Positions 38,107 through 47,269 are shown, numbered from the stretch's first letter. The stretch is 64,000 nucleotides of DNA from Erythrobacter sp. QSSC1-22B (GCF_001678665.1 NZ_LZRP01000002.1:310001-374000); one strand, 5' to 3'. Translations and numbers: made by a program. The notes: generated from the sequence alone by a model not told the origin.

Positions 38107-39081
38107 CTAGATTTCGCCACCGGTCAGGCGCTGGCACAGCAGGTCGAGCTGGTCTAGGCTGCGATAACGGATCGATACGGCCCCCTTGGAGGTGTCGCTT
38201 TCCGATGTGATCCGCACCGGCATCCCGAGGAACTCCTCGAGATGGTTCTGCACCGCGACGATATCGGCATCGGTCGACGGCCCACCGCTGACGCGCGACG
38301 TTCCCTTCGTCGGGATCGGTTTCGGCTCATCGGAGTGTCGCGCCAGCCTCTCGACCTCACGGACCGAGAGCTTTTCCTTCACCGCGCGCCTTGCGAGCGC
38401 GACTGCATCGTCGTGACCGATCAGGGCCCGGGCGTGCCCCATCGACAGCGCGCTATCCGCCAACAGCCCGAGGATTTCGTCCGGGAGCGCTAGCAGGCGC
38501 TGCATATTCGCGACATGACTGCGCGATTTGTCGACCATCTCGGCGATGTCCGCCTGGGTCATCTCCTCCTCCTCGGAGAGCCGGTGATAGGCACGCGCCT
38601 CCTCGACCGGATTGAGATCCTCGCGCTGGAGGTTTTCGATCAGCGCCAGCGCCATTACCTCGCGATCATCGAGCGTGCGGACGATGGCAGGAATATCGTG
38701 CAGTCGTGCTTTCTGCGCCGCCCGCCAACGGCGTTCGCCCGCGACGAGTTGATAGCTGCCATCGCCCTTTGGCCGGACGATGATCGGCTGGATTACCCCG
38801 CGCGCGGCGATGGAGGCGGCCAGCTCGCCAAGCGCGGCATCGTCGAAATGCGTGCGCGGCTGGCCGGGAAGCGGAGATATCGAGGCAATCGGGAGATTTC
38901 TCAGCCCGTTATCGTCTGATCCTCCACTCGATTGTTGCGGCGCATCGTTCGACCCACCAGCAGTTTCGCGGCGGACCAGCGGCTCTTCGCGCTGAACCTC
39001 GCCCATCAGCGCGCCGAGCCCACGGCCCAGCTTGCGCTTGCGCGCCGCGCCTTTGTTCGTCGCTTCGGACCCGTCGCTCAT
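38107..39081 (-). CDS. parB: Chromosome partitioning protein ParB
   Basis: 324 residues. N-terminal basic start KRKLGRGLGALMGEV; ParB/Srx CTPase domain with QPRTHFDDAALGELAASI, GERRWRAAQKA and ENLQREDLNPVEEA; helix-turn-helix MTQADIAEMVDKSRSHVANMQRLLALP; and a C-terminal dimerisation domain (VQNHLEEFLGMPVRI). Binds parS sites, three of which lie within 5 kb upstream, and spreads as a CTP-dependent clamp. Start overlaps the parA stop (ATGA, 39078-39081). It is the last gene of the mnmE-mnmG-rsmG-parA-parB operon. Confidence 0.97.
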   Translation of the reverse strand: MSDGSEATNKGAARKRKLGRGLGALMGEVQREEPLVRRETAGGSNDAPQQSSGGSDDNGLRNLPIASISPLPGQPRTHFDDAALGELAASIAARGVIQPIIVRPKGDGSYQLVAGERRWRAAQKARLHDIPAIVRTLDDREVMALALIENLQREDLNPVEEARAYHRLSEEEEMTQADIAEMVDKSRSHVANMQRLLALPDEILGLLADSALSMGHARALIGHDDAVALARRAVKEKLSVREVERLARHSDEPKPIPTKGTSRVSGGPSTDADIVAVQNHLEEFLGMPVRITSESDTSKGAVSIRYRSLDQLDLLCQRLTGGEI

Positions 39082-39869
39082 GCGGCTTTCCTTTTTTCAG
39101 GCAACCGGCCGATCAACTCGCGCGCCAGCGCGATATAGGCGCGGCTGCCGACGCATTGGTGGTCGTAAACCAGAGCCGGCATTCCGTGGCTCGGCGCCTC
39201 GGATAAGCGGACATTTCTGGGAATGACCGATTCGAACACAAGCGGGCCAAGGCAGTCTCGGACATCGTCGGCGACCTGGTCGGTCAGACGGTTGCGGCGG
39301 TCGAACATCGTCAAAACCACGCCGACGATTCCGAGATCGGGATTGAATCGTTGTTGCACACGCTCGACTGTCTGCAGCAATTGGCTGAGCCCCTCGAGCG
39401 CAAAGAATTCACACTGCAGCGGGACCATCATGGTGTCCGCCGCGCTCATTGCATTGAGCGTCAGCAAGCCAAGCGAGGGAGGGCAGTCGATGAAGCAGAC
39501 ATCGTAGGACGAAAAACCGCCCTTCCCTGTGGTCTCGAGAGCCCGACGCAGCCGCGCGGTACGGTCCTCCACTTGGACAAGTTCGATCTCGGCTCCGGAA
39601 AGGTCCTGCGTGGCCGCGACGATATCGAGACCCGGGATGTCGGTTTCCTGCGCGCATTGGTCGAGCGTGGCTTCTTCGAGCAGAAGGTCGTAGCTGGTGT
39701 ATTCGCGATGCGCGTTGTCGATCCCGAGACCGGTCGAAGCATTGCCCTGCGGGTCGAGATCGATCAACAGCGTCTTCCATCCGGTCGCAGCCATCGCGGT
39801 AGCGATGTTGATGGCGGTGGTGGTCTTGCCCACCCCGCCCTTCTGGTTGGCGATCGCGATCGTGATCAT
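39078..39869 (-). CDS. parA: Chromosome partitioning ATPase ParA
   Basis: 263 residues. Deviant Walker A KGGVGKTTT at residues 9-17, then DLDPQGNASTGLG, the switch region CFIDCPPSLGLLTLNA and the non-specific DNA-binding C-terminus. Drives ParB-parS complexes toward the cell pole. The ATG at 39869 overlaps the rsmG stop (ATGA), and its stop overlaps parB. The upstream open frame to 40013 is not part of the protein. Confidence 0.97.
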   Translation of the reverse strand: MITIAIANQKGGVGKTTTAINIATAMAATGWKTLLIDLDPQGNASTGLGIDNAHREYTSYDLLLEEATLDQCAQETDIPGLDIVAATQDLSGAEIELVQVEDRTARLRRALETTGKGGFSSYDVCFIDCPPSLGLLTLNAMSAADTMMVPLQCEFFALEGLSQLLQTVERVQQRFNPDLGIVGVVLTMFDRRNRLTDQVADDVRDCLGPLVFESVIPRNVRLSEAPSHGMPALVYDHQCVGSRAYIALARELIGRLPEKRKAA

Positions 39870-40492
39870 GGCTTCAGCTCCACTTTGCCGGTCCCTACCA
39901 CAATACCGGCACTGTCGTCGGTATCCGACTGTTCCACGTGGAACATCGCGCGCAGCGGCCTGGGCAGGCTCTCGACCTCTTGCGCCGCAGACCGCCCCTT
40001 CGGCAACAACCAAATTGTGTCGCTTGTGGAGAAGCGCGCCGACAGGTCGAGCAATTTCGGCATTGGGGCAAAGGCACGCGCACTGATAACCGCAGCCTCG
40101 AAACTATCGAGAAGCTCAAGGCGCTCTCCGTCGATCTGGCAATTGGTCAGCCTGAGTTGGGCGGTAATGCTCCGCAACCATTCGATCCGACGATTGCGGG
40201 ACTCGACGAGGCGCACGGTCCATTCGGGGCGCATGATTGCAACTACGATCCCGGGAAAGCCTGCCCCTGCCCCAAGATCGAGCCAGAGCCCCGCTGTTTC
40301 ACGTGGAACATGATCGAGCAATTGTGCAGAATCCGCGAGGTGTCTTTGCCAAACAGTCGCTTCCGTCGGTTTGGCGATGAGGTTTTGAACCCCATTCTCC
40401 CCAATCAGGGAGGCGGTAAACTCGTCCAGGCGCGCCATTGCCGCCTCGTCACACCTAGCCGCAACATATGCCCGGGCCTCCGCTTCACCCAT
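39866..40492 (-). CDS. rsmG: 16S rRNA (guanine(527)-N(7))-methyltransferase RsmG
   Basis: 208 residues. SAM-binding motif LDLGAGAGFPGIVVAI (about 70-86), with NLIAKPTEATVWQRHLADS upstream, as in GidB/RsmG. Methylates G527 of 16S rRNA. Two parS palindromes are embedded in its coding sequence (39930-39945 and 40295-40310), so codons for MFHVEQ and HVPRET are doubly constrained. ATG at 40492 overlaps the mnmG stop (TGATG); a GTG one codon upstream is possible. Confidence 0.95.
   Translation of the reverse strand: MGEAEARAYVAARCDEAAMARLDEFTASLIGENGVQNLIAKPTEATVWQRHLADSAQLLDHVPRETAGLWLDLGAGAGFPGIVVAIMRPEWTVRLVESRNRRIEWLRSITAQLRLTNCQIDGERLELLDSFEAAVISARAFAPMPKLLDLSARFSTSDTIWLLPKGRSAAQEVESLPRPLRAMFHVEQSDTDDSAGIVVGTGKVELKP
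39930..39945. promoter_or_regulatory. parS site (perfect palindrome), inside rsmG
   Basis: TGTTCCACGTGGAACA, a perfect 16-bp palindrome matching the bacterial parS consensus. It lies about 60 bp upstream of the parA start, inside the 3' end of rsmG. It is the ParB loading site nearest to parAB. Confidence 0.95.
40295..40310. promoter_or_regulatory. parS site, inside rsmG
   Basis: TGTTTCACGTGGAACA, a 16-bp parS with a single asymmetric position, 365 bp from the first parS and within the rsmG coding region. Confidence 0.93.
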
Positions 40493-42348
40493 CACTGATC
40501 CGCTCCGACAAGCTTGCGGGCATGCACCAGCACTGCAGCAAGCGCTGCCGGGGTAATTCCCGATACGCGCGATGCAGCCCCGAGCGTCGCCGGAGTAGCC
40601 GAGGTCAGGCGCTCGACCATCTCGTTGGAGAGACCGGGCACTTTTTCATAAGGGAAATTGGCCGGGAGCCGCATTGCTTCACTGGCGCGCAGATCGCGCA
40701 ATTCGCCTTCCTGCCGCGCCAGATAGGGTGCGTATTGCGCGTCCTCGATCATCTCGGTCGCGAGATCCTCGTTCCACGTGAGGGTGCCGGGCGTAAAACC
40801 GCGCAAAACCTGCCGCGTGACGATTCCTCCCTGGACCCACTCACTCAGCGTACGAGAACCGGCGTCGGATTTGATGTCTAGTCCCTGCCCCGCCAGATCC
40901 TTCGGCCCCAGCCTGCTGCCGAACGCTTCGGTCCAGTCCTTCCGGTCATCCTCGCGTCGCCTGAACCACTCGGCGCGTTCGTTGCCGATGCAACCGAGTT
41001 CGAGCCCGAGCGGGGTCAGTCGAGAGGGAGCGTTTCCGGCGCGGAGCCGCAGTCGGTATTCGGCGCGCGAGGTGAGCATGCGGTAAGGTTCGCTGACTCC
41101 CTGGAGCACCAGATCGTCGACCATTACTGCCATGTAGGAATTGGCGCGGTCGAGCCTGGGCGCTTCGCGGCCGAGCGCGTCTGCCGCTGCATGCATTCCC
41201 GCGACCAGTCCCTGCGCCCCCGCTTCTTCGTAGCCGGTTGTCCCGTTGATCTGGCCGGCGCAATAAAGCCCGGGTACCCCCTTCACCTGCAGGTCCGAAC
41301 CCAGCGCCCGCGGATCGATATGGTCGTATTCGACCGCGTAGCCCGGCACCACCATCTCGACCCGTTCGAGCCCCTCCATGCTGCGCAGCATCGCCAGCTG
41401 AACGTCCTCGGGGAGCGAGGTGCTGATGCCGTTGGGATAGATCATCGCGCTGTCGAGCCCCTCGGGCTCGAGGAACACCTGGTGGCCGTCGCGGTCGGCG
41501 AAGCGATGGATCTTGTCCTCGATCGAGGGGCAATAGCGCGGACCTTGCGCGCCGATCGCGCCGGAGAACAGCGGAGATCGGTCCAGATTGGCCGCAATGA
41601 TCTCGTGACTGCGAGCGTTGGTACGGGTGATGGCACAGAATATTTGCGGGTTGGCGCGATCCGGGGTGAGCGCGGACATCGTCCACTCCTCTCCATCCGA
41701 CGGTTGCTCTTCGAGCCGCGACCAGTCGATCGATCGGCCATCGAGCCGCGGTGGAGTGCCGGTCTTGAGCCGTGCCATCGGCAACGCGGCTTCGCGCAAT
41801 TGCTCGGCCAGCCGCTGCGCCGACGCTTCGCCGACCCGTCCCCCTTCAACGCGGACCTCGCCACGATAGAGGATGCCGCCGAGGAAAGTACCGGTGCACA
41901 GGATCACGCGCTGCGAAGCCAGTGCCCTGCCATCGGCGAGATCGATTCCGGCAACTCTTCCGCCGTCGAACCGCAACGCTGCGACTTCGCCTGCAATCAA
42001 TTCGAGATCGCCCTGCGTGGGCAACAGTCGCTGGACGGCCGCGCGGAACAGCTTCCGGTCGGCCTGGACCCGAGGGCCCCAGACTGCGCTCCCCTTCGAG
42101 CGGTTGAGCATGCGGTAGTGGATCGCCGCGGCATCCGCAGCGCGTGCCATCAAACCGTCGAGTGCGTCGATTTCCCGCACCAAATGGCCCTTGCCGATCC
42201 CACCGATCGCCGGATTGCAGCTCATCGCGCCAATGGTGTCGAGGTCGAAATTGACCAGCGCTACCCGCGCACCCATCCGCGCCGCGACTGCTGCCGCCTC
42301 GACCCCGGCGTGCCCGCCGCCAACCACGATGATATCGAACTGCGCCAT
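40492..42348 (-). CDS. mnmG: tRNA uridine-5-carboxymethylaminomethyl(34) synthesis enzyme MnmG
   Basis: 618 residues. FAD-binding [17 protein letters not shown] at the N-terminus, the GidA signatures [22 protein letters not shown] and [11 protein letters not shown], and a C-terminal helical domain ending in [16 protein letters not shown]-like sequence. Works with MnmE to modify the tRNA wobble uridine. 59 bp separate it from the mnmE stop, and that gap contains a parS site. Confidence 0.97.
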   Translation of the reverse strand: MAQFDIIVVGGGHAGVEAAAVAARMGARVALVNFDLDTIGAMSCNPAIGGIGKGHLVREIDALDGLMARAADAAAIHYRMLNRSKGSAVWGPRVQADRKLFRAAVQRLLPTQGDLELIAGEVAALRFDGGRVAGIDLADGRALASQRVILCTGTFLGGILYRGEVRVEGGRVGEASAQRLAEQLREAALPMARLKTGTPPRLDGRSIDWSRLEEQPSDGEEWTMSALTPDRANPQIFCAITRTNARSHEIIAANLDRSPLFSGAIGAQGPRYCPSIEDKIHRFADRDGHQVFLEPEGLDSAMIYPNGISTSLPEDVQLAMLRSMEGLERVEMVVPGYAVEYDHIDPRALGSDLQVKGVPGLYCAGQINGTTGYEEAGAQGLVAGMHAAADALGREAPRLDRANSYMAVMVDDLVLQGVSEPYRMLTSRAEYRLRLRAGNAPSRLTPLGLELGCIGNERAEWFRRREDDRKDWTEAFGSRLGPKDLAGQGLDIKSDAGSRTLSEWVQGGIVTRQVLRGFTPGTLTWNEDLATEMIEDAQYAPYLARQEGELRDLRASEAMRLPANFPYEKVPGLSNEMVERLTSATPATLGAASRVSGITPAALAAVLVHARKLVGADQ

Positions 42349-42391
42349 TGGCGTGCGGATTAGTCGAGCAGAAGCCTCAGGTCAAAGCGCG

Positions 42392-42407
42392 TGTTTCACG
42401 TGAAACA
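42392..42407. promoter_or_regulatory. parS site (perfect palindrome) between mnmE and mnmG
   Basis: TGTTTCACGTGAAACA, a perfect 16-bp palindrome in the intergenic gap, ending one base before the mnmE stop codon. Third full parS in a 2.5-kb span. Confidence 0.96.
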
Positions 42408-43688
42408 TCACTTGCCGATACAAAACCGTCCGAAGAGCGCGTCGAGCATGTCCTCGGTGGAGGTTCGTCCGAGCAGCCGGTCGAAAGCGACGCGGGCTTG
42501 GCGGAGGTTTTCGCCGATGATCAGAAGATCGGTACCTGCAACGATGGCTTGCAGCGCCGAAGCGGCCTCCCCCACCCTGCTGCGCTGCTGTGCGCCGAGC
42601 GCCGCTGCGCCGGGTTTGGGGAGCAATTGCCGCGCGCGCTCGATCAGATCCGCCTCCAGTGCAGCCACACCGGCACCAGTTACCGCCGAAACTATATGCC
42701 GCGGAGCCTGCTTGACCGGCGCATTGGCCTCATCGGCCCGTGGCTGAATCTCCAAGGCACCTGCCGGACCCTCCTTCTCGCGACCCAGCCACAGCACGAT
42801 ATCGGCACGCTCCAGCTGTTCGCGCGCACGATCCATGCCGATCACCTCGATTGCGTCGCTTCCGGCCTCGTGAAGCCCTGCGGTATCGACCAGCAGGAAC
42901 GGTACCCCGCCAAACGCAACGGGTCGCTCGATAACATCGCGCGTCGTCCCCGCCTCGGGTGAGGTGATGGCCGCCGAATCTCGGATCAAAGTATTGAAAA
43001 GCGTCGATTTACCGCTGTTGGGTGGGCCAGCGAGCACCACTCTGATTCCGTCGCGAAGACGCTCCGCTCCAGGGCGTGCGAGCCAGTCGTCCATTTCGGA
43101 CCGCAACCGCGCCACATCCTCGTAAAAGGCCGGGGGCAAGTCCTCGACATCGTCCTCGTCGGAAAAGTCGAGACTGGCCTCCACCTGCGCGCCGAGGCGG
43201 AGAATCTCGACCCGCCATTGCTCGACCTGCCCCGAGATCGCCCCGCCCAGTGCCGCCTGTGCCGACCGGCGCTGCAATTCGGTTTCAGCGGAAACCAGAT
43301 CCGCCAGCGCCTCGGCCTCGGCCAGATCGATCCGTCCATTGGCAAAAGCGCGGCGAGTGAACTCGCCTGGCTCCGCCATGCGCAAGCCTTCGAGCTCCGA
43401 AAGCACGCGCTCTACCGCCGCAAGCACCGCCCTTCCCCCGTGACAATGGAACTCGGCCAAATCCTCGCCGGTGGCGGTCGCGGGGCCGGGAAACCACAGC
43501 ACCAGCGCGCGATCGAGCACATCGCCCGTCGAGTCCCGCAGGGTCCGCAGCGAGGCCTGGCGCGCCTTGGGAAGGCCGCCCGCCAGAGTCTCGACCGCCG
43601 CGCCAGCACAAACCCCGCTGACCCGCACGATCCCGATCGCAGCGGGCGGCGCACCACTCGAGACGGCAAAGATGGTATCGCTGGGCAA
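42408..43688 (-). CDS. mnmE: tRNA modification GTPase MnmE
   Basis: 426 residues from a TTG at 43688 (LPSDTIFAVSSGAPPAAIGIVRVSG), with GGGAAG upstream; no suitable ATG exists. N-terminal tetrahydrofolate-binding domain, then a G domain with G1 GPPNSGKST, G2 GTTRD and G3 DTAGL, and the terminal CIGK that carries the essential Cys. The G4 motif, normally NKxD, is only recognisable as PRAD (EIQPRADEA), an unusual substitution for base recognition. Partner MnmG is directly downstream. Confidence 0.95.
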   Translation of the reverse strand: MPSDTIFAVSSGAPPAAIGIVRVSGVCAGAAVETLAGGLPKARQASLRTLRDSTGDVLDRALVLWFPGPATATGEDLAEFHCHGGRAVLAAVERVLSELEGLRMAEPGEFTRRAFANGRIDLAEAEALADLVSAETELQRRSAQAALGGAISGQVEQWRVEILRLGAQVEASLDFSDEDDVEDLPPAFYEDVARLRSEMDDWLARPGAERLRDGIRVVLAGPPNSGKSTLFNTLIRDSAAITSPEAGTTRDVIERPVAFGGVPFLLVDTAGLHEAGSDAIEVIGMDRAREQLERADIVLWLGREKEGPAGALEIQPRADEANAPVKQAPRHIVSAVTGAGVAALEADLIERARQLLPKPGAAALGAQQRSRVGEAASALQAIVAGTDLLIIGENLRQARVAFDRLLGRTSTEDMLDALFGRFCIGK

Positions 43689-43702
43689 ACGGCTTCCCGC
43701 CC

Positions 43703-43969
43703 TTATGTCTTGGGTTCGTCCGAAGCCGGCTTGGCCGAAGGCTTGTTGGCGTTCGTCCCTTCCATGAAGCTTTGAAACAGCTTGAATCCCGCCTGCCCCA
43801 TCGGAGCCAGCTGACGCGCGTATTCCTGCAGCTTGTCGGTGTCGGAAACGCCCTTCATGGCGCCGGCCATCATGTCGACATAGACCGCATTGGCCTTGCC
43901 GACATCGGGCAGCCCCATAAAGCTGCGCGCCTCCTCGGGCGTACAATCGATTTCGATCTGGACCTTCAT
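43703..43969 (-). CDS. DUF6489-like small protein
   Basis: 88 residues; ATG at 43969 with AGGAAG five bases upstream. It opens MKVQIEIDCTPEEARSFMGLPDV, followed by an amphipathic helix (MGQAGFKLFQSFME) and a Lys/Pro-rich tail. It resembles the alphaproteobacterial DUF6489 family, often placed just upstream of mnmE as here (14-bp gap). Function unknown; the helix somewhat resembles a phasin but I would not name it so. Confidence 0.75.
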   Translation of the reverse strand: MKVQIEIDCTPEEARSFMGLPDVGKANAVYVDMMAGAMKGVSDTDKLQEYARQLAPMGQAGFKLFQSFMEGTNANKPSAKPASDEPKT

Positions 43970-44062
43970 CGGGCTTCCTCCGTTAGTTCTTGTGCAGCCT
44001 ATCTGGGTCTGCAAAGCGCGCGACACAAGCGCACCGCGAAATTCCCCGAGGGAGACCACACG

Positions 44063-44761
44063 ATGAGCGAGACCGTTTCGATTTCGACCCTGTCCGGCGA
44101 CGACAAATTCACCACCTATGTCGCGCGCCCTGCTGGCGACCCCAAGGCCGCCATCGTGGTGATCCAGGAGATTTTCGGGGTCAATGCCGGGATCCGCCGC
44201 AAATGCGACCGGCTGGCCGAGGAAGGCTATCTCGCCATCGCCCCCGACCTGTTCTGGCGGCTCGAACCCGGGATCGAACTCGATCCCGATGTCGAACCCG
44301 AGTTCCAGCGCGCGCTCGAACTGATGGGAAAATTCGATCAGGACGAGGGCATCCGCGATATCGAAGCCGCGATCAAATGGGCGCGTAGCGAAAGCGGCGG
44401 CAAGAGCGTCGGCTGCGTCGGCTACTGTCTGGGCGGAAGGCTTGCCTACATGACCGCAGCGCGCACCGATGTGAACGCCACAGTCGGCTATTACGGTGTC
44501 GGGATCGACGGCTTGCTGCGCGAAAAAGACGCTATCGCACATCCGCTGATGCTGCATATCCCGACCGAGGACGGTTTCGTCGACAAGGATACGCAAAAGG
44601 CGATGCACGAGGGGCTCGACGACCACCCGAAGGTAACGCTCCACGATTACGAGGGACTGGATCACGGTTTCGCTACCGAATTCGGAAAGCGTCGTACGGA
44701 AGAAGCAGCGCAATTGGCCGACAAGCGCACCGCGGAGTTCTTCACGGAGCATCTGGTCTAG
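44063..44761 (+). CDS. Dienelactone hydrolase family protein
   Basis: 232 residues of the alpha/beta hydrolase fold. Cys nucleophile at C122 in GYCLGG, Glu36 in QEIFGV, and Asp and His in EDGFVD and GLDHGFAT complete the family triad. Cleaves lactones or thioester-like substrates; the physiological substrate is unknown. Start at 44063 (MSETVSISTL), with GAGGGAG upstream. 13 bp before the glutamate-synthase-like gene. Confidence 0.9.
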   Translation: MSETVSISTLSGDDKFTTYVARPAGDPKAAIVVIQEIFGVNAGIRRKCDRLAEEGYLAIAPDLFWRLEPGIELDPDVEPEFQRALELMGKFDQDEGIRDIEAAIKWARSESGGKSVGCVGYCLGGRLAYMTAARTDVNATVGYYGVGIDGLLREKDAIAHPLMLHIPTEDGFVDKDTQKAMHEGLDDHPKVTLHDYEGLDHGFATEFGKRRTEEAAQLADKRTAEFFTEHLV

Positions 44762-44774
44762 GAGACGCGACGCC

Positions 44775-46364
44775 TTGCATCGGCTCCCGGCACGTTATGT
44801 CATCCCCGCGCTGCTGCTGGCGCTGACCGCGCTGGCGTGGCTGTCGGTACCGCTCAACCCAGCCCTCTGGCTGCTCGTGCCCATGACCGTCATCGCCCTG
44901 TGGGACGCAGTCCAGCGGCGACACACACTGCGCCGCAACTACCCCCTGTTCGCGCGAATTCGCTGGCTCATGGAGGATATGCGCCCCTTCGCGCAGGCCT
45001 ATCTGGTGGAGAGCGATCTCGAAGGGCGCCCCTTCAGCCACCAGGAGCGCTCGCTGGTCTATGCTCGCGCCAAGGGCGATCTCGATTCGCATCCGATGGG
45101 GACAGAGCTCGACGTCTATTCCGATGAATACGAGTGGCTCGGCCATTCGATCGTCCCGCGCGCCGAGATTCCGGAAAACTGGAGCGTTGAGGTGGGCGCG
45201 GGATCCTGTTCCAAACCCTACGCCTCCTCGCTGCTCAATATTTCGGCAATGAGCTTCGGATCGCTTTCGGCGCGGGCGATCGAAGCGCTCAATCAGGGCG
45301 CGAAGCTTGGTGGTTTCGCGCACAACACCGGCGAAGGGAGCATCAGCCGTTATCACCGCAAGCCCGGCGGCGATCTGATCTGGGAGTTGGGAAGCGGCTA
45401 TTTCGGCTGTCGCCAGCCGGATGGCTCCTTCGACCCCGAGCAATTCCGCGACAATGCCGCTCCCGATCAGGTAAAGATGATTGAGGTCAAGCTGAGCCAG
45501 GGCGCCAAACCTGGCCATGGCGGCGTCCTGCCGGGGGCCAAGGTCACGAAGGAAATCGCGGAGGCACGCGGGGTGCCCGTCGGCGAGACGGTGATCTCGC
45601 CTGCGGCGCATCCGGCCTTCTCAACCCCGATCGAATTGCTCGAATTCCTTACCCGGCTGCGCGAGCTCTCCGGCGGCAAGCCGGTGGGCATCAAATTATG
45701 CGTCGGCCAACCACACGAGATCTTCGCCGTCGGCAAGGCGATGGTTGAAACCGGCCTGCATCCCGATTTCATCACCGTCGACGGTGCGGAAGGGGGTACC
45801 GGTGCGGCACCGCTCGAATTGAGCAATTCAGTCGGCATGCCGCTCCGCGAAGGGCAGATATTCGTTCGCAACATGTTGGTGGGCACCAATTTTCGCGACC
45901 GGGTCAAGATCGCCGCGGCGGGCAAGATCCATTCGGGCGCGCAGATGGCCAAATCCTTCGCGCTGGGAGCGGACTGGTGCAACGCTGCGCGGCCTTTCAT
46001 GTTCGCGCTGGGCTGCGTCCAATCGATGAATTGCCACACCGGCCACTGCCCCACCGGGGTCGCGACGCAGGAAGAATGGCGCCAGCGCGGCCTGGTGATC
46101 GAGGAAAAGGCCCCGCGCGTCGCACGTTTCCACAAGGCGACGCTCCACTCGCTGCGCGAGATCGTGGTCGCCATGGGGCTCGAATCGCCATGGGATATCG
46201 GCCCGCATGACATGCGCGAAAGGCTCAACGGCGCCCGTTCCGACGCGGTGGACCGGATTTACACCTTTGTCGAAGCCGGCAGCCTGTTGCACAACGCGGA
46301 TGATACCCCGCTGGCGCGCCATTGGCAGGCCGCCCGCGCAAACAGCTTCAGGAGAGCGGAATGA
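44775..46364 (+). CDS. FMN-binding glutamate synthase family protein
   Basis: 529 residues from a TTG at 44775 with GGAG upstream. Two N-terminal transmembrane helices (about 8-45) precede a glutamate synthase domain 2-like TIM barrel: FAHNTGEGSISRYHRKPGGDLIWELG, FITVDGAEGGTGAAPLE and a Cys cluster CVQSMNCHTGHCPTGVATQ for an iron-sulfur centre. There is no amidotransferase domain, so it is not a full GOGAT. Membrane-anchored flavoprotein of unknown substrate. Its stop overlaps the next start (ATGA). Confidence 0.88.
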   Translation: MHRLPARYVIPALLLALTALAWLSVPLNPALWLLVPMTVIALWDAVQRRHTLRRNYPLFARIRWLMEDMRPFAQAYLVESDLEGRPFSHQERSLVYARAKGDLDSHPMGTELDVYSDEYEWLGHSIVPRAEIPENWSVEVGAGSCSKPYASSLLNISAMSFGSLSARAIEALNQGAKLGGFAHNTGEGSISRYHRKPGGDLIWELGSGYFGCRQPDGSFDPEQFRDNAAPDQVKMIEVKLSQGAKPGHGGVLPGAKVTKEIAEARGVPVGETVISPAAHPAFSTPIELLEFLTRLRELSGGKPVGIKLCVGQPHEIFAVGKAMVETGLHPDFITVDGAEGGTGAAPLELSNSVGMPLREGQIFVRNMLVGTNFRDRVKIAAAGKIHSGAQMAKSFALGADWCNAARPFMFALGCVQSMNCHTGHCPTGVATQEEWRQRGLVIEEKAPRVARFHKATLHSLREIVVAMGLESPWDIGPHDMRERLNGARSDAVDRIYTFVEAGSLLHNADDTPLARHWQAARANSFRRAE

Positions 46365-46759
46365 GCGCACACAAGGGCCTGGAGCGGTGGCACAGAGTGA
46401 TGGCCGAGGGTAGCTCGCCCGCAGACCTCGCAACGATCATCCATCCCGAGGCAGTGTTCCACTCTCCCGTGGTCCACACCCCGCAGCGCGGGCGCGATCT
46501 GGTGGTGGCCTATCTCGCAGCCGCCGGACAGACGCTTGCCAACGACAGCTTCGGCTATGTCCGCGAACTGGTCGACGGCGAGAACGCCATGCTCGAATTC
46601 ACCACCGAGATGGAGGGGATCGCAGTCAATGGCGTCGACATCATCCGCTTCGACGAGGACGGGATGATTACCGATTTCAAAGTGATGATCCGGCCGCTCA
46701 AGGCGGTGAACAAGGTCTGGGGAATGATGGCCGCGCAATTGGCGCAAATAAAAGCCTAG
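46361..46759 (+). CDS. SnoaL-like / NTF2-fold protein
   Basis: 132 residues with the cone-shaped NTF2 fold pattern: an N-terminal helix pair, IIHPEAVFHSPVVHTPQRGRDLV, then LEFTTEMEGIAVNGVDIIRFDEDGMITDFKVMIRPL. Family members are small-molecule isomerases, cyclases or binding proteins; no catalytic residues can be assigned here. Translationally coupled to the glutamate synthase-like gene. Its 3' end overlaps the convergent BLUF gene by 4 bp. Confidence 0.82.
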   Translation: MSAHKGLERWHRVMAEGSSPADLATIIHPEAVFHSPVVHTPQRGRDLVVAYLAAAGQTLANDSFGYVRELVDGENAMLEFTTEMEGIAVNGVDIIRFDEDGMITDFKVMIRPLKAVNKVWGMMAAQLAQIKA

Positions 46760-47169
46760 GCGGACCGTTTCAGCGAGCCAAGCTGGCCGTAGGTCAGGAA
46801 TTCACTCACCAAATTCATGCAGTGCGGGCCGATTGGGTGGCGAGCCAGCGTTCCGAGGATTTCCTCTCCCGCTTGCGCCGATGACCCAAGTCGCCGCATT
46901 CGCCAATTGGGAAAGCACCGTGTCAGCGCGGGCTCGCGGTAATGGACGGTGAGGCCGTAATGGCGCGGATCGCGCTTCAGGACCTCGAGCAACCCGTCGA
47001 GCGCCTGTGCCTCGCCTTCCACCAACTGCAGAAACCGGCCCTGATGAAAGATCAGGAAACCGGTCACATTGCGCGAAGGATTGTTCCGCGCCGAGGTCTC
47101 GATGATCCGGAAGACATCGTCGCTCGCGAGAACCGTACACGCGCGGCTGGTGTATAACATGCGTTCCAT
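46756..47169 (-). CDS. BLUF domain blue-light sensor
   Basis: 137 residues, a BLUF domain with a short C-terminal extension and no output domain. The photochemical residues align with AppA: Tyr6 (MLYTSRA), Asn30 (SARNNPSRNVTG), Gln48 (GRFLQLVEG), and Trp89/Met91 (FPNWRM). Binds flavin and responds to blue light through Tyr-Gln rearrangement. A stand-alone BLUF must act by protein contact with a partner. ATG at 47169 with AAAGGA upstream. It lies 100 bp downstream of rho. Confidence 0.92.
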   Translation of the reverse strand: MERMLYTSRACTVLASDDVFRIIETSARNNPSRNVTGFLIFHQGRFLQLVEGEAQALDGLLEVLKRDPRHYGLTVHYREPALTRCFPNWRMRRLGSSAQAGEEILGTLARHPIGPHCMNLVSEFLTYGQLGSLKRSA

Positions 47170-47269
47170 GGCGTATTCCTTTATGCGCCAGTCACTTGCA
47201 CAGCTTTCCCTAGCAACCGGTTAACCGTGATCGCCTCGCCCGCATCCCGCCGGCGAAGCGATCCGCGGC

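Noticed and set aside
40770-40785. Fourth parS-like sequence in mnmG (CGTTCCACGTGAGGG...)
   Set aside because: Only the left arm and centre match; the right arm is lost, so it is at most a half-site.
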